Assembly (NCBI RefSeq): GCF_003570705.1
Contig: NZ_QWVT01000040.1
Coordinates: 1-59,225 of the forward strand
Source of the DNA: Mesobacillus zeae
GTDB lineage: Bacteria; Bacillota; Bacilli; Bacillales; Cytobacillaceae
Reading direction: 5' to 3'
Length of the DNA: 59,225 bases
Below are positions 32,958 through 43,169 of this stretch, piece by piece; within the stretch, counting starts at the first letter, position 1; each line of letters starts with the position of its first letter. The translations under genes and the position numbers were made by a program. A model generated the notes under the pieces. The model did not search any database. It saw nothing but the letters and a program-made list of their open reading frames with translations, and was not told the DNA's origin.

Positions 32958-34893
32958 TCAGCTCATCTTCCGAAACCTGAAAAAGAACCTGAAAAATTAT
33001 TATTTATACGTTTTTGCGCTGGTTTTCAGCGTTGGTCTATACTTTGCGTTTGTCACGCTGCAATATGATCCATCAATGGATTCCGTAAAAGGAAGCATCA
33101 AGGGATCCGCTTCGATTAAGACCGCCTCAATTTTGCTTGTGGCAATCGTTTCTGTGTTCCTGTTGTTCGCCAACAACATTTTTATCAAACGGCGGAGCAA
33201 AGAAATCGGGCTTTTCCAGCTCATTGGCCTTACAAAAAATCGTATTTTCCGGATTTTGGCCGCGGAAAATTTCTACCTGTATTTCGGCTCTTTGATCATT
33301 GGGATATTCCTAGGTTTTTCTGTCTCAAAATTAGTCATGATGGTCCTTTTTAAAATAACTGGTGTTGAGACTGCTGCCACACTTAGATTTTCATCGCAAG
33401 CATTTATCCAGACAATTGCGGTCTTCTCTGCGATTTACGTTTTGATTTTACTTGTGAATTTCTTTTTTATCAAAAAGCAAAGCATTATCTCCCTGTTCCA
33501 TGTCCGTTCCTCTACTGAAACAAAAGTGAAAAAGCTTTCAGTCTTTGAGATCATCATCGGAATACTAGGAATTGCCCTTGTCATCACTGGCTATTATGTG
33601 TCATCAAAACTGTTTAGCGGCGATTTCACATCAGCAAAAGAACTGTTCGGGGCGATGATTTTCATCCTTGCTTCTGTCATTATTGGCACATACCTGTTTT
33701 TTAAATGTGCAGTCAGCGTCATCTTCAATCTTATTCGCAAGAAGAAAGCAGGCTACCTGAATATCAAAGAAGTATTGTCATTGACATCCATCATGTTCAG
33801 GATGAAATCGAATGCCCTGCTTTTAACCATCATCACGACTGTTTCAGCACTAGCGATCGGTTTACTGTCGTTAAGCTATATTTCGTATTACTCTGCTGAA
33901 AAGCTAGCTAAAAACATCGTAACCGCAGATTTTTCTTTTACTGCTAAAGAAGATGCGGCGAAATTTAAGCAAGCACTGGATAAAGAAAAAATTCTATACA
34001 ATGAAAAAACGATTCCGGTCATCCAGGCGACCGCAGATTTGTCTGCTATTATAACCAAAAATAATAATGGAATGAAAATGGATCCGAAGAACGCACCTGT
34101 TCCTGTCGTCAGCGAAAAGTCTGTGAACGGGTTTGACGTGAAGGAAAATGAAACAATCTTTACAGGCTATAATGATGCCTTCCGAAAATTCTTGAACATG
34201 AAAGATTCTGGCAAGGTTCAGCTAAAAGGCAAAAAAGTGGCTGTTCCGCTCAATTATCTTGAATTTAGAAAAGATTATGTTGTTGCACACTATTTTACTG
34301 GTGGCGGCAACCCTGTCGCTGTTGTCGATGACCATGTTTTCAACCAGCTCAAAGCTGATTTAGAACCATCCATTCAATTAGAATCTTCCCTTTTCACTGG
34401 GTTAACTATCAAGGATGAAACAAAGCTTGAAAGTGCAAATCATGTTTTCAATGACCTGGATTTTGGTGAACTTTCCGCCAATAACTCAAGATTGGACATC
34501 GAACGCCACCAGAAAAAGAATATGGGGCTGATGATGTTCATCGTAGGGTTTCTCGGACTCACCTTCCTGATCACTTCGGGATGCATTCTGTACTTTAAAC
34601 AAATGGACGAAGGCGAAGACGAAAAGCCGAACTATACGATTTTAAGAAAACTTGGTTTCACACAAAGCGATTTATTGAAAGGTATCCAGGCGAAACAAGC
34701 CTTCAACTTCGGCATTCCGTTAATCCTCGGACTTATGCACGGCTATTTCGCGGTCCAATCCGGCTGGTTCTTCTTCGGCTCCGAGCTGTGGACACCGATG
34801 ATCATCGTTATGGTGCTGTATACCGTCCTCTATTCCATTTTTGGTATCCTGTCTGTGCTATATTATAAAAAGGTAATCAAAGAAGCGCTCTAA
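32947..34893 (+). CDS. bceB: Bce-type ABC transporter permease
   Basis: A 648-residue FtsX-type permease with ten membrane helices and one large extracytoplasmic domain (roughly residues 310-530) between helices 7 and 8, where lipid II-cycle-targeting antibiotics such as bacitracin are recognised in characterised relatives. Helical segments include [19 protein letters not shown] and [20 protein letters not shown]. The ATPase-regulator-kinase-permease set is complete, so the module should be functional. Which antibiotic it senses cannot be read from sequence. The start is ATG at 32947, inside the end of the ATPase gene. Confidence 0.92.
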   Translation: MNINQLIFRNLKKNLKNYYLYVFALVFSVGLYFAFVTLQYDPSMDSVKGSIKGSASIKTASILLVAIVSVFLLFANNIFIKRRSKEIGLFQLIGLTKNRIFRILAAENFYLYFGSLIIGIFLGFSVSKLVMMVLFKITGVETAATLRFSSQAFIQTIAVFSAIYVLILLVNFFFIKKQSIISLFHVRSSTETKVKKLSVFEIIIGILGIALVITGYYVSSKLFSGDFTSAKELFGAMIFILASVIIGTYLFFKCAVSVIFNLIRKKKAGYLNIKEVLSLTSIMFRMKSNALLLTIITTVSALAIGLLSLSYISYYSAEKLAKNIVTADFSFTAKEDAAKFKQALDKEKILYNEKTIPVIQATADLSAIITKNNNGMKMDPKNAPVPVVSEKSVNGFDVKENETIFTGYNDAFRKFLNMKDSGKVQLKGKKVAVPLNYLEFRKDYVVAHYFTGGGNPVAVVDDHVFNQLKADLEPSIQLESSLFTGLTIKDETKLESANHVFNDLDFGELSANNSRLDIERHQKKNMGLMMFIVGFLGLTFLITSGCILYFKQMDEGEDEKPNYTILRKLGFTQSDLLKGIQAKQAFNFGIPLILGLMHGYFAVQSGWFFFGSELWTPMIIVMVLYTVLYSIFGILSVLYYKKVIKEAL

Positions 34894-35835
34894 TTTCACT
34901 GACTACCCAGCTTCATCAAACTATGATTCCTACTCCGGCTCCTTGGCCGGAGTTTGTTGTTGAGATAGGATTGTGTTAGCGCTCTATCTTATTCCTCTGA
35001 TTGCTTTTGATCTTATTGGCTGATATCTATTTAACAGATATAGAGCAAACTGTCTCCCGGATGGATCATTCGGCGAGTTTTTTAATAATACCAGCTAATC
35101 GGAATGTCATTTTTAGCTCAGGAAGGTGTGCCCTCCGTTTTTGAATAGGGTTTTTTTTGAGATATCGACCAAACCTGACAAGATATCGACCAACTCCAGC
35201 CCGATATCTACCATCATCGGCCTCATATCGATCACCCTTGGCAATATATCGACCAAACCGCCTGTTCTGGTAACTAATACCCTCGCTTTCGAATACCGAT
35301 AACCTTTGTGACTCTAGCAGAATACCCCCTCTTACCTGGGAGGCTCTGGTTTTGTTCAAAGCCATGCAAAAACCTATGTTGTTATTTGAACTAAATATGC
35401 GTTCTACAATGTATTGACGAATATCTGTTTGCAGGGTTTAGTATACCGTTAAGAGAATTAATAGTTGAAGCAACGTTTTCGTTGTAAAGATGGCCAAAAA
35501 CACTGATATTACCGCCACACCCCCCTACCGTACTCTTACGCCAGATAAATGGTTGGTGTTCTTTATCTCCTGTTTAAACATCGTAGCGATAACGATACAG
35601 TGAATAAAATCTTTGTTGAAAGTCCATTTTTCTCAGCCTTCGAAACTACAGTAGTTTAAGGAAAGCGTCTGGGTATTTATGAAACCGATAATTAGAAGGT
35701 CCACTTTTATAGCGAAAATCAGTATTTAAGCGAAGTTCTGCTCAAAAAGCAGCTCCATTCCCCCTCTCTGGACACGACGAAGAGGCCCTTCAATTTGAAG
35801 AGCCTTTAGGTAATATTAACCTCATACTAAATCAG
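34894..35835. other. 942-bp intergenic region
   Basis: No supported gene. A 99-codon minus-strand frame at 35066-35365 is an effect of the 21-bp repeats listed separately. An inverted GC-rich hairpin (CTCCGGC/GCCGGAG type, near 34935) follows bceB and may be its terminator. The remainder, 35366-35835, is AT-rich with stops in all frames. Confidence 0.5.
35162..35254. repeat. 21-bp repeat array (core ATATCGACC)
   Basis: Five copies of the nine-base core begin at 35162, 35183, 35204, 35225 and 35246, exactly 21 bases apart; three are perfect and two carry one change. Spacer sequence between the cores varies. In the minus-strand frame this gives a heptapeptide series GRYxxxx or DRYxxxx. The exact codon-multiple period is notable. 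It may be an intergenic repeat family or a binding-site array. Confidence 0.75.
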
Positions 35836-36567
35836 TTACAGCACCCATTTTCGAATAGCCTGTGCCACCCCGCTTCCTGTGTTGCTTCCTGTAATCCAGT
35901 CGGCTGCTTCTTTGACAACTGGCTGAGCATTGCCCATGGCGACTCCCAGGCCTGATTCTTTAATCATGGAAATATCATTAAGGCTGTCACCTACAGCCAT
36001 GACATTTTCCATAGAAACCCCAAGAAGCTCGCAGACCCTCCGCAAACCTTTTGCCTTATTGACTCCAAGCGCGTTGACTTCGATATTGGTCAGACTTGAA
36101 TTACTGATCTCCAAATTATTGTTCTTCCTCAGCTCGCCAAGAATCGTGTCACGAACAGCATCATCCTTGATGTCAAAGCCAAACTTAAGCCACTCGTGAG
36201 CGGCCACATCCTCTGGCACTTCGTTATACCAGTTGTCTGTTGTGCTGACAGCCCAGTATTTTGCTTTATGCGTCTTAGAAAGATCCAGCATCCATTGAAG
36301 ATAGGGAGTCATCAGTGGATTTCTTTCAACCAGCTCACCTGAGGGTCCCCATATTTCACTTCCGTTAATGGTCACAAGGTAGGAAGACAGCTGCAGTGAA
36401 ACAACATAATCTCTCACTCTTCTGATGCTTCGCCCAGTGCTTAGCACCACCGTTACTCCCTGTTTCTCCGCTTCTTTAATTGCATGATCGTTCTCACGGG
36501 ACACTTTATGGTGCTCATCAAGCAAAGTACCATCCATATCCAGGGCAATCAGCTTAATATCTTTCAT
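35836..36567 (-). CDS. HAD-superfamily (Cof-type) phosphatase
   Basis: About 243 residues of the HAD IIB group. Motif I is ALDMDGTLLDEHH with the nucleophile aspartate, motif II VVLSTGRS, the lysine in VNKAKGLRRV, and motif IV AVGDSLNDISMI. The large C2B cap lies between residues about 85 and 185. These enzymes dephosphorylate sugar phosphates, FMN or pyridoxal phosphate; the substrate here is unknown. ATG at 36567 has AGGAG nine bases upstream; two earlier ATGs are too close to it. Confidence 0.9.
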   Translation of the reverse strand: MKDIKLIALDMDGTLLDEHHKVSRENDHAIKEAEKQGVTVVLSTGRSIRRVRDYVVSLQLSSYLVTINGSEIWGPSGELVERNPLMTPYLQWMLDLSKTHKAKYWAVSTTDNWYNEVPEDVAAHEWLKFGFDIKDDAVRDTILGELRKNNNLEISNSSLTNIEVNALGVNKAKGLRRVCELLGVSMENVMAVGDSLNDISMIKESGLGVAMGNAQPVVKEAADWITGSNTGSGVAQAIRKWVL

Positions 36568-36802
36568 TTTCATCATCTCCTGCTTCTTTCTTTATGAAAA
36601 TATCATACCATTCGATTCGCTTTTTGAAACTTGGGGAACCTCGATTTCGAATCATCCCCATCCAGCAAAATGGGAGAACTTCATACAACTTCCTTTTTCC
36701 GAGAAATTCGTCGAATTATATTTTTCCAAAAGGGGTGGACTTTATTTTTTTGCTTGTTATAATAACTTTTATGCAAGTGACTATGATTAAAAGGTGGGCA
36801 TT

Positions 36803-37012
36803 ATGAAGAACTCTTCTTGTAGGTACCTGATCAACGCATTAGGCAAACGCGGTGAGACCTACCATACCCATTGCAGAGATAAAGAGGAACTGAAAAAGTG
36901 GATCGCTGAAAATCAGGATAAACTTTCGATGAAGGACCTTAAAGTCATCGATAAAAACAGGCACCCTTTGCTCCAATGGTTCTCTTTTTCTTTAAGAAAT
37001 ATCAATCTATAA
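36803..37012 (+). CDS. small protein of unknown function
   Basis: A 69-residue protein, mostly helical and charged (GKRGETYHTHCRDKEELKKWIA, then MKDLKVIDKNRHPLLQWF). AGGTGGG is about six bases before the ATG at 36803, and a terminator follows the stop after 15 bases, so it is likely a real monocistronic gene. I do not recognise the family. Confidence 0.65.
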   Translation: MKNSSCRYLINALGKRGETYHTHCRDKEELKKWIAENQDKLSMKDLKVIDKNRHPLLQWFSFSLRNINL

Positions 37013-37027
37013 AACAATGTAATCGGG

Positions 37028-37054
37028 GCTGGCGGCAGAATCCGCCGGCTTTTT
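37028..37054 (+). terminator. terminator after the small protein gene
   Basis: GCTGGCGG pairs with CCGCCGGC (one G-T pair) around a six-base loop and runs into T5. Confidence 0.8.
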
Positions 37055-37127
37055 CAATACACAAAAAAGGCACAGCTCTATCGCTGTACCTTCTTTGGAT
37101 AGGCTCCTCTGCCTTTACGCCAGGCAA

Positions 37128-37535
37128 TCAGGCTTCCTCAGTCTTCAAGGAAGATCCCTCAACTTTTGCAAAAAATTCTTTGATTTGCATGATCAGGATG
37201 GCTGGACTGAAGGGCTTGATGACATACCCATTCGCCCCCAGTTTGATCCCTTCCTGCTGATCCTCTTCCCCGCCAAGCGCTGAAAGAAGGATGACAGGGG
37301 TGTCTTTCACGGTCCTTAGCTCCTGAAGAACATCAAGTCCGTTTTTCTCAGGCATTAAGATATCAAGCAGAATCATGTCAAAGTCTTCAGATAAGGCTTT
37401 CTCAAGGGCAATGCTTCCGTTTGGCGCTTCCTCGACGATAAAGCTCTCCCTCGTCAAATACATGTTTAACAAACGCCTCATGACCGCTTCATCTTCTGCT
37501 ACCAGGATTTTTTTTGAAATAAAAATCTCTCCCAT
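37128..37535 (-). CDS. receiver-only response regulator
   Basis: A 135-residue CheY-like protein with no output domain. The acidic pocket is VAEDEAVMRRLL, the phospho-acceptor aspartate is in MILLDILMPEKNG, the threonine/serine switch is in VILLSALG and the lysine in YVIKPFSPA. No kinase is adjacent, so its partner is elsewhere. The ribosome site before ATG at 37535 is weak; GGGAGAG lies inside the first codons, so a non-standard start a few codons later is possible. Confidence 0.85.
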   Translation of the reverse strand: MGEIFISKKILVAEDEAVMRRLLNMYLTRESFIVEEAPNGSIALEKALSEDFDMILLDILMPEKNGLDVLQELRTVKDTPVILLSALGGEEDQQEGIKLGANGYVIKPFSPAILIMQIKEFFAKVEGSSLKTEEA

Positions 37536-37770
37536 TCTACAAAATCCAACAATATGTATTAAATAATATATTAAACAGTAAAATACGAAATCTCAACACT
37601 TTTCTACTATCATCGCAGTGTTTTCCGGTCCAACCTCCGCCAAAAAGCTATTTTCCGATTAGTTTGCTGTTTTTCGGGAATGTATTAATTAGCCGTCTAA
37701 CGGCATTATACAGACATGGAGGAATTGGAGTGTTAGCTTTTCTTTAAAAACTCTGTTAAAAATAACAAGA

Positions 37771-38445
37771 TTAACGATTCCTAAAATAGGAACGGTAATT
37801 GTCCTCCATTGAAGTCATAAAATCGAAAAAAACAATTGGTGTTATGACCGAGGAAGGGTTGCCGTCAATCAGGATGACCACTTTTCCTCCTGCAAGATTG
37901 TAGACAATCCGGTCTGTACGTTCAGTCACCATCATTGTGGACAGAAGCGAGCGTTTCCTGCCATTCAGCAGCATTTGCAGCGCGGCGGCTGATTGAACAA
38001 TCGTCTTGTCAATTGCGATTATTTTTTCCTTGATTGATTGATTGATTGATTGGAGAACATCCTTGCTGACAGTATCGGAGTCATACAAAAAAGCCACTGA
38101 CTGGTGCGACTTCTCGCCCGTCTCGAACATTTCAGCGGTGAGTGAAGGCTGATGATACCTCTGCTGGACAAGGTTAATATTCGTTTGAATATCTTCCGAC
38201 AGTGACAGCTGGGGACCGAGGATGGTCGTTTCAACTGATGTTTGGTTCATTATGTTTGTGTTGACTTTCTTAATGTAGAATAACTGCAATCCGGACTTGC
38301 TGCTAATAACCACGCTCCCCTTCGTGAGTTCATGAAGGAGCTCTTCTTTCGCCTTGATCTCCTGCCTAAAGGGAACAAAATCCAAATAGGCTGCAAAATG
38401 ATTCTGACTCTCAAGTTCGAAAAATGGCTTAATAACATTTAACTA
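37771..38445 (-). pseudogene. truncated GerA-type germinant receptor A subunit
   Basis: The frame encodes the N-terminal hydrophilic domain of a GerA/YfkQ-type receptor: HFAAYLDF, FYIKKVNTNIMNQTSVETT, LGPQLSLSEDIQTNINLV, TERTDRIVYNLAGGKVVIL and the end SPEDYY-like block (SMEDNYRSYF). It stops exactly where the membrane domain should begin; the five or so helices and the B and C subunit genes are missing. Upstream, a TAG interrupts the frame at about 38448, and a strong ribosome site with ATG at 38591 opens only 15 codons, perhaps the lost start. A five-copy GATT microsatellite lies inside the frame near 38035. Confidence 0.75.
38032..38054. repeat. tetranucleotide microsatellite (GATT)5
   Basis: Five consecutive TGAT/GATT units lie inside the gerA remnant and encode part of SINQSINQSI-like sequence. 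Gain or loss of one unit would shift the frame. Confidence 0.75.
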
Positions 38446-38763
38446 AAGCTGCTTTTCGTCCACCACTATTTTGAGATAGTACAATTTTGCCTTTTTGTCT
38501 CAACCTGCAAGGTTTTTTCCATGAAGTCAAACGAACCATCCATTTATTCAACAAGCCACTTGCTTGTTTTCCCCGCTTCTTTTTCCGGCATTGAAAACCT
38601 CCTTCCTCTTCTAAGTTCTATAAGCAGCACGAGCGATGTGCTATTTTTTTAGCTTGCCTGTGAGAAAAGTGCTCCATTCACTGCAATTGTCCACGTTGGA
38701 GTCTTGACTGATCTCACTTCTTTTTCATTCCAGCTTAAGAGCAACTAGCTCGTAACTAAAGAA
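38446..38763. other. intergenic region
   Basis: Apart from the 15-codon start remnant at 38544-38591 (minus strand, behind GAAGGAGG), no gene is visible between the gerA remnant and the ppc terminator. Confidence 0.45.
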
Positions 38764-38793
38764 AAGCGCACCAGCCGATGCTGGAGCACTTTC
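38764..38793 (-). terminator. terminator of ppc
   Basis: On the minus strand AAGTGC-T-CCAGC pairs with GCTGG-T-GCGCTT around a four-base loop and ends in TTTTC. Confidence 0.7.
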
Positions 38794-38805
38794 ATACATA
38801 AAAGA

Positions 38806-41556
38806 TCATCCTGTATTTCTCAAGCCCGCTGCTACACCGCTGATGGTCAACAGAACCTGGGTGAAGAGTTCTTCATCAGGATCGTCCATCTTCCGCAGTT
38901 CCCTGATCAGCTCGATTTGGATGAAGTTCAATGGATCGACGTATGGGTTCCTTAGGTGGACCGAATCCTGGATATTCGGCGAATGATCAAGAAGTTCTTC
39001 ATCCCCGCTGATTTTCAGCAGGATATTTTTCGTTCTTTTAAATTCATCATGGATATTTTCAAAAATGCGTTCAGCTACTTCCGCGTCTTCGACAAGAGAT
39101 GAATATTCTTTTGCCGTCGTTATATCTGCTTTCATCAGGGCCATCTGCAGATTGTCAATCGTTGATCGGAAGAAGGTCCAGTGCTCATACATTTCCTTCA
39201 GGATCTCCATGTTTTCTTCGCTTTTGTCCGCAAAAGCCTGTAGACCAGTTCCCGCAGCATACCAGGCCGGAAGCAGCTGCCTGCTTTGTGTCCAGGCAAA
39301 CACCCACGGAATGGCCCTTAGGTTTTCGAATGACCGGCTATCTTTCCTGCTTGATGGCCTAGAACCAATTTTCAGTTCAGCCACTTCACGGAGTGGGGTT
39401 GCTTCATGGAAGTAAGTAAGGAAATCCGGATCCTCAAAAACGAGGGATTGATATTTCTTTAACGATACGGCTGATATGTCTTCAATGGCATTGACCCATC
39501 GTTCATTGCGAATCCTTCCTTGTGTTACCCCTGCAGTAGAAGTAATCAAGGTCGATGTAGCTTGTTCAAGGCTACGATAGGCGATTTCCTCGACCAAATA
39601 CCGCGCTGACAGCACTTCTCCCTGCTCGGTGATTTTCACCCCATCGCCAAGCGTTTCCGCAGGCTGAGAAAGTATACTTCTATTCAGCGGGCCGCCTCCC
39701 CTTCCAAGCGAGCCGCCTCTGCCATGGAAGAACTTCAAACCGATATCATGCTTTTTCGCCATTTGGTGGATCTCCAGCTGCGCCTTATACAGCTTCCAGT
39801 TGGCTGTCATCGTTCCGCCATCCTTGCTGCCGTCCGAGTACCCTAGCATAATTTCCTGCTGAAGGCCTCGCTTTTTGAGGTGTTCCCGGTAAACCGGCAT
39901 CTCAAATAATGTCTCCATAATGGCAGGACCCGCTGTTAAATCGTCAATCGTTTCGAGAAGCGGTGCGACATTGAGATCGGATTCAACTGATCCGTCAGCA
40001 TGAAGTCGGTAAATCCCTGCTTCTTTTGCCAGCACAAGCACTTCAAGTAGGTCGCTTACAGATTGTGTCATGCTGACAAGATAAACCGCAATCGAGCGTT
40101 TCCCAAACTCTTCATGCGCATTTTTGATCAATTGAAAGACATCAATCATTTGCTTTGTTTCATCAGAGTACTCTTCATGTAAAAGAAGTAACGGCCTTGG
40201 GTCTTGCAGGACTTTCTGGAGAAGCACCTGCTTCGCTTCTTCAGACAATAAGGCATAATCCTCGGCAATTTGAACTTTTTTCAGGATTTCTGCAATGGCC
40301 GCTTCATGCTCGCCGCTGTGATTACGAATATCAAGCGTCGCCAGGTGAAAACCGAAAAGTCCTACCTGCCGGATCAGCTTCTTAAGTGTCTTCAATTCAT
40401 GGTTAGCCGGATGGTGCAATTTGGTGCTTCTCTTGATAACCAGAAGGTCTTCAAGCATTTCTTCTGAAGTCCGGTAGCCTGCCGGAGACTGGCCAATTTG
40501 CTTTAGACGCTCAAGAATGACCGCGATTTTGCGCCTGTAGGCCTCTCCCTCGATCGGCCATGTCTTTCCTGCAGGAAGAAAGGTCTTTTCCTCTTTATCC
40601 AGGTTTTCGAGCAACTCGGGACTCATTTTTACCCTTGCAGTCGAATGGCTGAATCTTTTCATTAAATCGATCAGTGCTGCTTTATATTTTTTAAGGACAA
40701 GATGGCGCTGTTTTTCAAGCGTTTCCCATGTAATCTCTGGAGTGACGTTCGGATTACCGTCACGGTCCCCTCCAATCCATGATCCGAAGTGCAGGAAATC
40801 AGGAACCATCCATTCCATGTCCGGGAAATGCTCGTGGAGGTTATCTTCCACTTCCTGGTGGATTTCGGGAAGGACATCAAAGAGCGTCTGGTCAAAAAAA
40901 TACAGGCCATTCCGTACTTCATCTATAACGGTTGGCTTGCGGTGCCGGAGCTCATCTGTCTGCCAGAGGACCGTCACCTCGTTAAACAGGCTTTGATCCA
41001 GCTTTTCCCGCTCTTTTTTTGAAAGAAACGGGTTATCTTTCATTTTCAGAATATCGGAGATTCTTTTCTGGATTTCCAGAATGGATCTTTTCGTTGCTTC
41101 CGTTGGGTGCGCGGTAATGACAAGCTCAAGGCTTAGTGTATTCAGGACGTTGCGGATGATATCCGGATTGACTTCGTTTTCCTTAAGTGAAATGATGGCA
41201 CTCTCAATGGAATATGGCTGGGCGTTCGCCTCGGATTCGAGGAGATAGTCGCGCCTGCGCCTAATCCGATGATTTTGTTCGGCTGCATTGATGAGGTGGA
41301 AATAAACGGAAAAAGCCCGAATCACTTGTTTTCTCATTGGAGAACTCAGCCCAGAGATTTCCTGTTTCAATTGCTCATACGTATCGCGGTGAAATTCGTT
41401 TCTCAGAGTTTTGCACATCGCCCTGATTTGCTCGACTTTCTCCAGTAGCTCTGTTCCCCCGTGGTATACGAGAATATCGCCAAGAATCTGCCCGAGCATC
41501 TTAACATCACGGCGCAATGGAAGACGGCTGTCGTTGACCTGCATATCTGTTGTCAT
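38806..41556 (-). CDS. ppc: phosphoenolpyruvate carboxylase
   Basis: A 916-residue enzyme that carboxylates phosphoenolpyruvate with bicarbonate to oxaloacetate, refilling the citric acid cycle. Catalytic signatures are VITAHPTEATKRS near residue 140, GGDRDGNPNVT near 250, MLGYSDGSKDGG near 550, FHGRGGSLGRGGGP near 590 and the conserved C-terminal VAAGLRNTG. Full length. The ATG at 41556 lies behind AAGGAAGG; an ATG at 41586 is ten codons upstream. Many Bacillus strains rely on pyruvate carboxylase, so ppc is a useful strain marker. Confidence 0.96.
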   Translation of the reverse strand: MTTDMQVNDSRLPLRRDVKMLGQILGDILVYHGGTELLEKVEQIRAMCKTLRNEFHRDTYEQLKQEISGLSSPMRKQVIRAFSVYFHLINAAEQNHRIRRRRDYLLESEANAQPYSIESAIISLKENEVNPDIIRNVLNTLSLELVITAHPTEATKRSILEIQKRISDILKMKDNPFLSKKEREKLDQSLFNEVTVLWQTDELRHRKPTVIDEVRNGLYFFDQTLFDVLPEIHQEVEDNLHEHFPDMEWMVPDFLHFGSWIGGDRDGNPNVTPEITWETLEKQRHLVLKKYKAALIDLMKRFSHSTARVKMSPELLENLDKEEKTFLPAGKTWPIEGEAYRRKIAVILERLKQIGQSPAGYRTSEEMLEDLLVIKRSTKLHHPANHELKTLKKLIRQVGLFGFHLATLDIRNHSGEHEAAIAEILKKVQIAEDYALLSEEAKQVLLQKVLQDPRPLLLLHEEYSDETKQMIDVFQLIKNAHEEFGKRSIAVYLVSMTQSVSDLLEVLVLAKEAGIYRLHADGSVESDLNVAPLLETIDDLTAGPAIMETLFEMPVYREHLKKRGLQQEIMLGYSDGSKDGGTMTANWKLYKAQLEIHQMAKKHDIGLKFFHGRGGSLGRGGGPLNRSILSQPAETLGDGVKITEQGEVLSARYLVEEIAYRSLEQATSTLITSTAGVTQGRIRNERWVNAIEDISAVSLKKYQSLVFEDPDFLTYFHEATPLREVAELKIGSRPSSRKDSRSFENLRAIPWVFAWTQSRQLLPAWYAAGTGLQAFADKSEENMEILKEMYEHWTFFRSTIDNLQMALMKADITTAKEYSSLVEDAEVAERIFENIHDEFKRTKNILLKISGDEELLDHSPNIQDSVHLRNPYVDPLNFIQIELIRELRKMDDPDEELFTQVLLTISGVAAGLRNTG

Positions 41557-41728
41557 GTTTACACCTTCCTTACTATATAGAGGCACAAGAAATTTAAGTA
41601 TTAATATATCATAACTTTTTCGGCATACATAGGGAAAACCTTGCCTTGTCCCCTATTTTTTCCCTGAAAGCCCTTTATTTTTCGAAAAGTGTTATAATTG
41701 TAAAAAATTAAGGAGTGAATCCAATGTG

Positions 41729-41809
41729 ATGATCCGCAGTACCCCCGGACAACTTCATACTAAGGAGGCATACTATGAAAACCTTGTCCTTCCGGTTATT
41801 GTGGATTAG
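41729..41809 (+). CDS. possible leader peptide upstream of the MFS gene
   Basis: A 26-codon frame (MIRSTPGQLHTKEAYYENL...) overlaps the first 35 bases of the MFS gene and covers its ribosome site. An AAGGAG precedes it, followed by an ATG-TGA pair (41724-41729). It could regulate the pump by translation, but may be chance. Confidence 0.25.
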   Translation: MIRSTPGQLHTKEAYYENLVLPVIVD

Positions 41810-42992
41810 CCAGGCACTGGCAAACAGCGGTGATATTTTTTACATTGTTGGTTTGATTTCAGTGATTCACGAAATCTCTGGCTCCCCGCTGGCGATGTCA
41901 ATGGTTCCATTTATTTCAGTTATGTCCAGATTTGTCAGCGGGATGCTGGCACCTGTTTTGTTTGACCGTTATGGACTAAAAAAACTCCTTTTTCAATCAC
42001 AACTTTGGAAGACAGCTGTTCTCTTTGTCCTGGCTGCTGTCCTTATAGCAATGGAGTCAAAAAGCATGGTTATTTACTTTGTGCTTTCAGGGCTGATCTC
42101 CTTGCTGGATGGTGTCGCCGCACCGATAACATCTTCACTTACGCCAAAAATCGTGGAGAAAAGTGAACTAATAAAGGCGAACAGCTTTCTTGCCATTGTC
42201 ACTCAAACAGTCCAAGTAGCAGGCTGGCCTGCAGGAGCCATACTTATATCTTTTGCTGGAGCGGATAAAGCAGTGATGCTGACTTTGGCGCTCTATGTCA
42301 TTTCATCGTTTTGCATTTTTTTCATTCAGATTTATGGGAGCGAAAGCATGGCCCCCCTTAAGCCGCGGGGTTCCTTTTTGTCCGGATGGAAGGCTTTATG
42401 GGCTTTCCCGGCAATTAGGAGCATTGCCCTGATGGAGTTTTTCACACTCATTGCAGGCGGAGTCTGGGTTGCGGCCGTTCTTTATATTTATGTAGAAGAA
42501 CTTGGTGCAGGAGAAGAATGGTGGGGCTATATCAACTCGAGTTATTTTATTGGCACTATTTTTGGCGGCTATCTCGCTTACCGTTGGTCAAAAATACTTG
42601 AAAATCATCTTCCGGCTGTTATGATTTTATCCAGCCTGGCCATTGCCGTGCTGACAGCTACTTTCGGACTAACTCGATTGCCTACGGCTGCACTAGTTTT
42701 ATCAGCTCTATGCGGCATTCCCTACCAACTGAAGGAAGTAGCCAATAATACGATAATACAATTTCGCTCTCCTGATGATTTAGTTGCAAAAATATACAGC
42801 AGCATGGCAGTAGTTATTAACCTGACGTTTGGCTTTTCGGTACTCTTGATCGGGTGGATCGCTGAAACATTTGGAGTTCGCAATGCTTTTTTATTTGCTT
42901 CCGCCCTTATTTTGGTGAGTGCTGGAATCGCATATGCCAATAAGGGCAACCTTACACTCGAAAATCAAGAGAGGACAACTGCAGATAGCTGA
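41775..42992 (+). CDS. MFS transporter
   Basis: A 405-residue, 12-helix major facilitator protein of the MFS_3/enterobactin-exporter-like group. The N-terminal FRLLWISQALANSGDIFYIVG and the loop FDRYGLKKLLF with the motif A-like DRYG sequence are typical. AAGGAGG lies seven bases before the ATG. It is monocistronic and ends at a strong terminator. Substrate unknown; most relatives export drugs or siderophores. It is a distant paralogue of the MFS gene at 45987. Confidence 0.88.
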   Translation: MKTLSFRLLWISQALANSGDIFYIVGLISVIHEISGSPLAMSMVPFISVMSRFVSGMLAPVLFDRYGLKKLLFQSQLWKTAVLFVLAAVLIAMESKSMVIYFVLSGLISLLDGVAAPITSSLTPKIVEKSELIKANSFLAIVTQTVQVAGWPAGAILISFAGADKAVMLTLALYVISSFCIFFIQIYGSESMAPLKPRGSFLSGWKALWAFPAIRSIALMEFFTLIAGGVWVAAVLYIYVEELGAGEEWWGYINSSYFIGTIFGGYLAYRWSKILENHLPAVMILSSLAIAVLTATFGLTRLPTAALVLSALCGIPYQLKEVANNTIIQFRSPDDLVAKIYSSMAVVINLTFGFSVLLIGWIAETFGVRNAFLFASALILVSAGIAYANKGNLTLENQERTTADS

Positions 42993-43087
42993 TTATTTCG
43001 TTTTACGGTAAGGTTTCACACATCTAGAAAACCAGGGGTCGCTCTACTATGGGATACGGTTTGAATTTTTATCTCCTCTAAAAATAT

Positions 43088-43122
43088 AAAAGGAAACGGG
43101 AAGCCCTCCCGTTTCCTTTTTT
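43088..43122 (+). terminator. terminator of the MFS gene
   Basis: AAAGGAAACGGGA pairs with TCCCGTTTCCTTT around a short loop, followed by T4. Confidence 0.82.
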
Positions 43123-43169
43123 GCTTCTTTTGGGTGTAAAATGAAGGAACTTCTCAGGATGACGAAAGG

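Noticed and set aside
35066-35365. 99-codon minus-strand frame as a gene
   Set aside because: It is created by the 21-bp repeats, has no ribosome site, and its ends are low in protein-like character.
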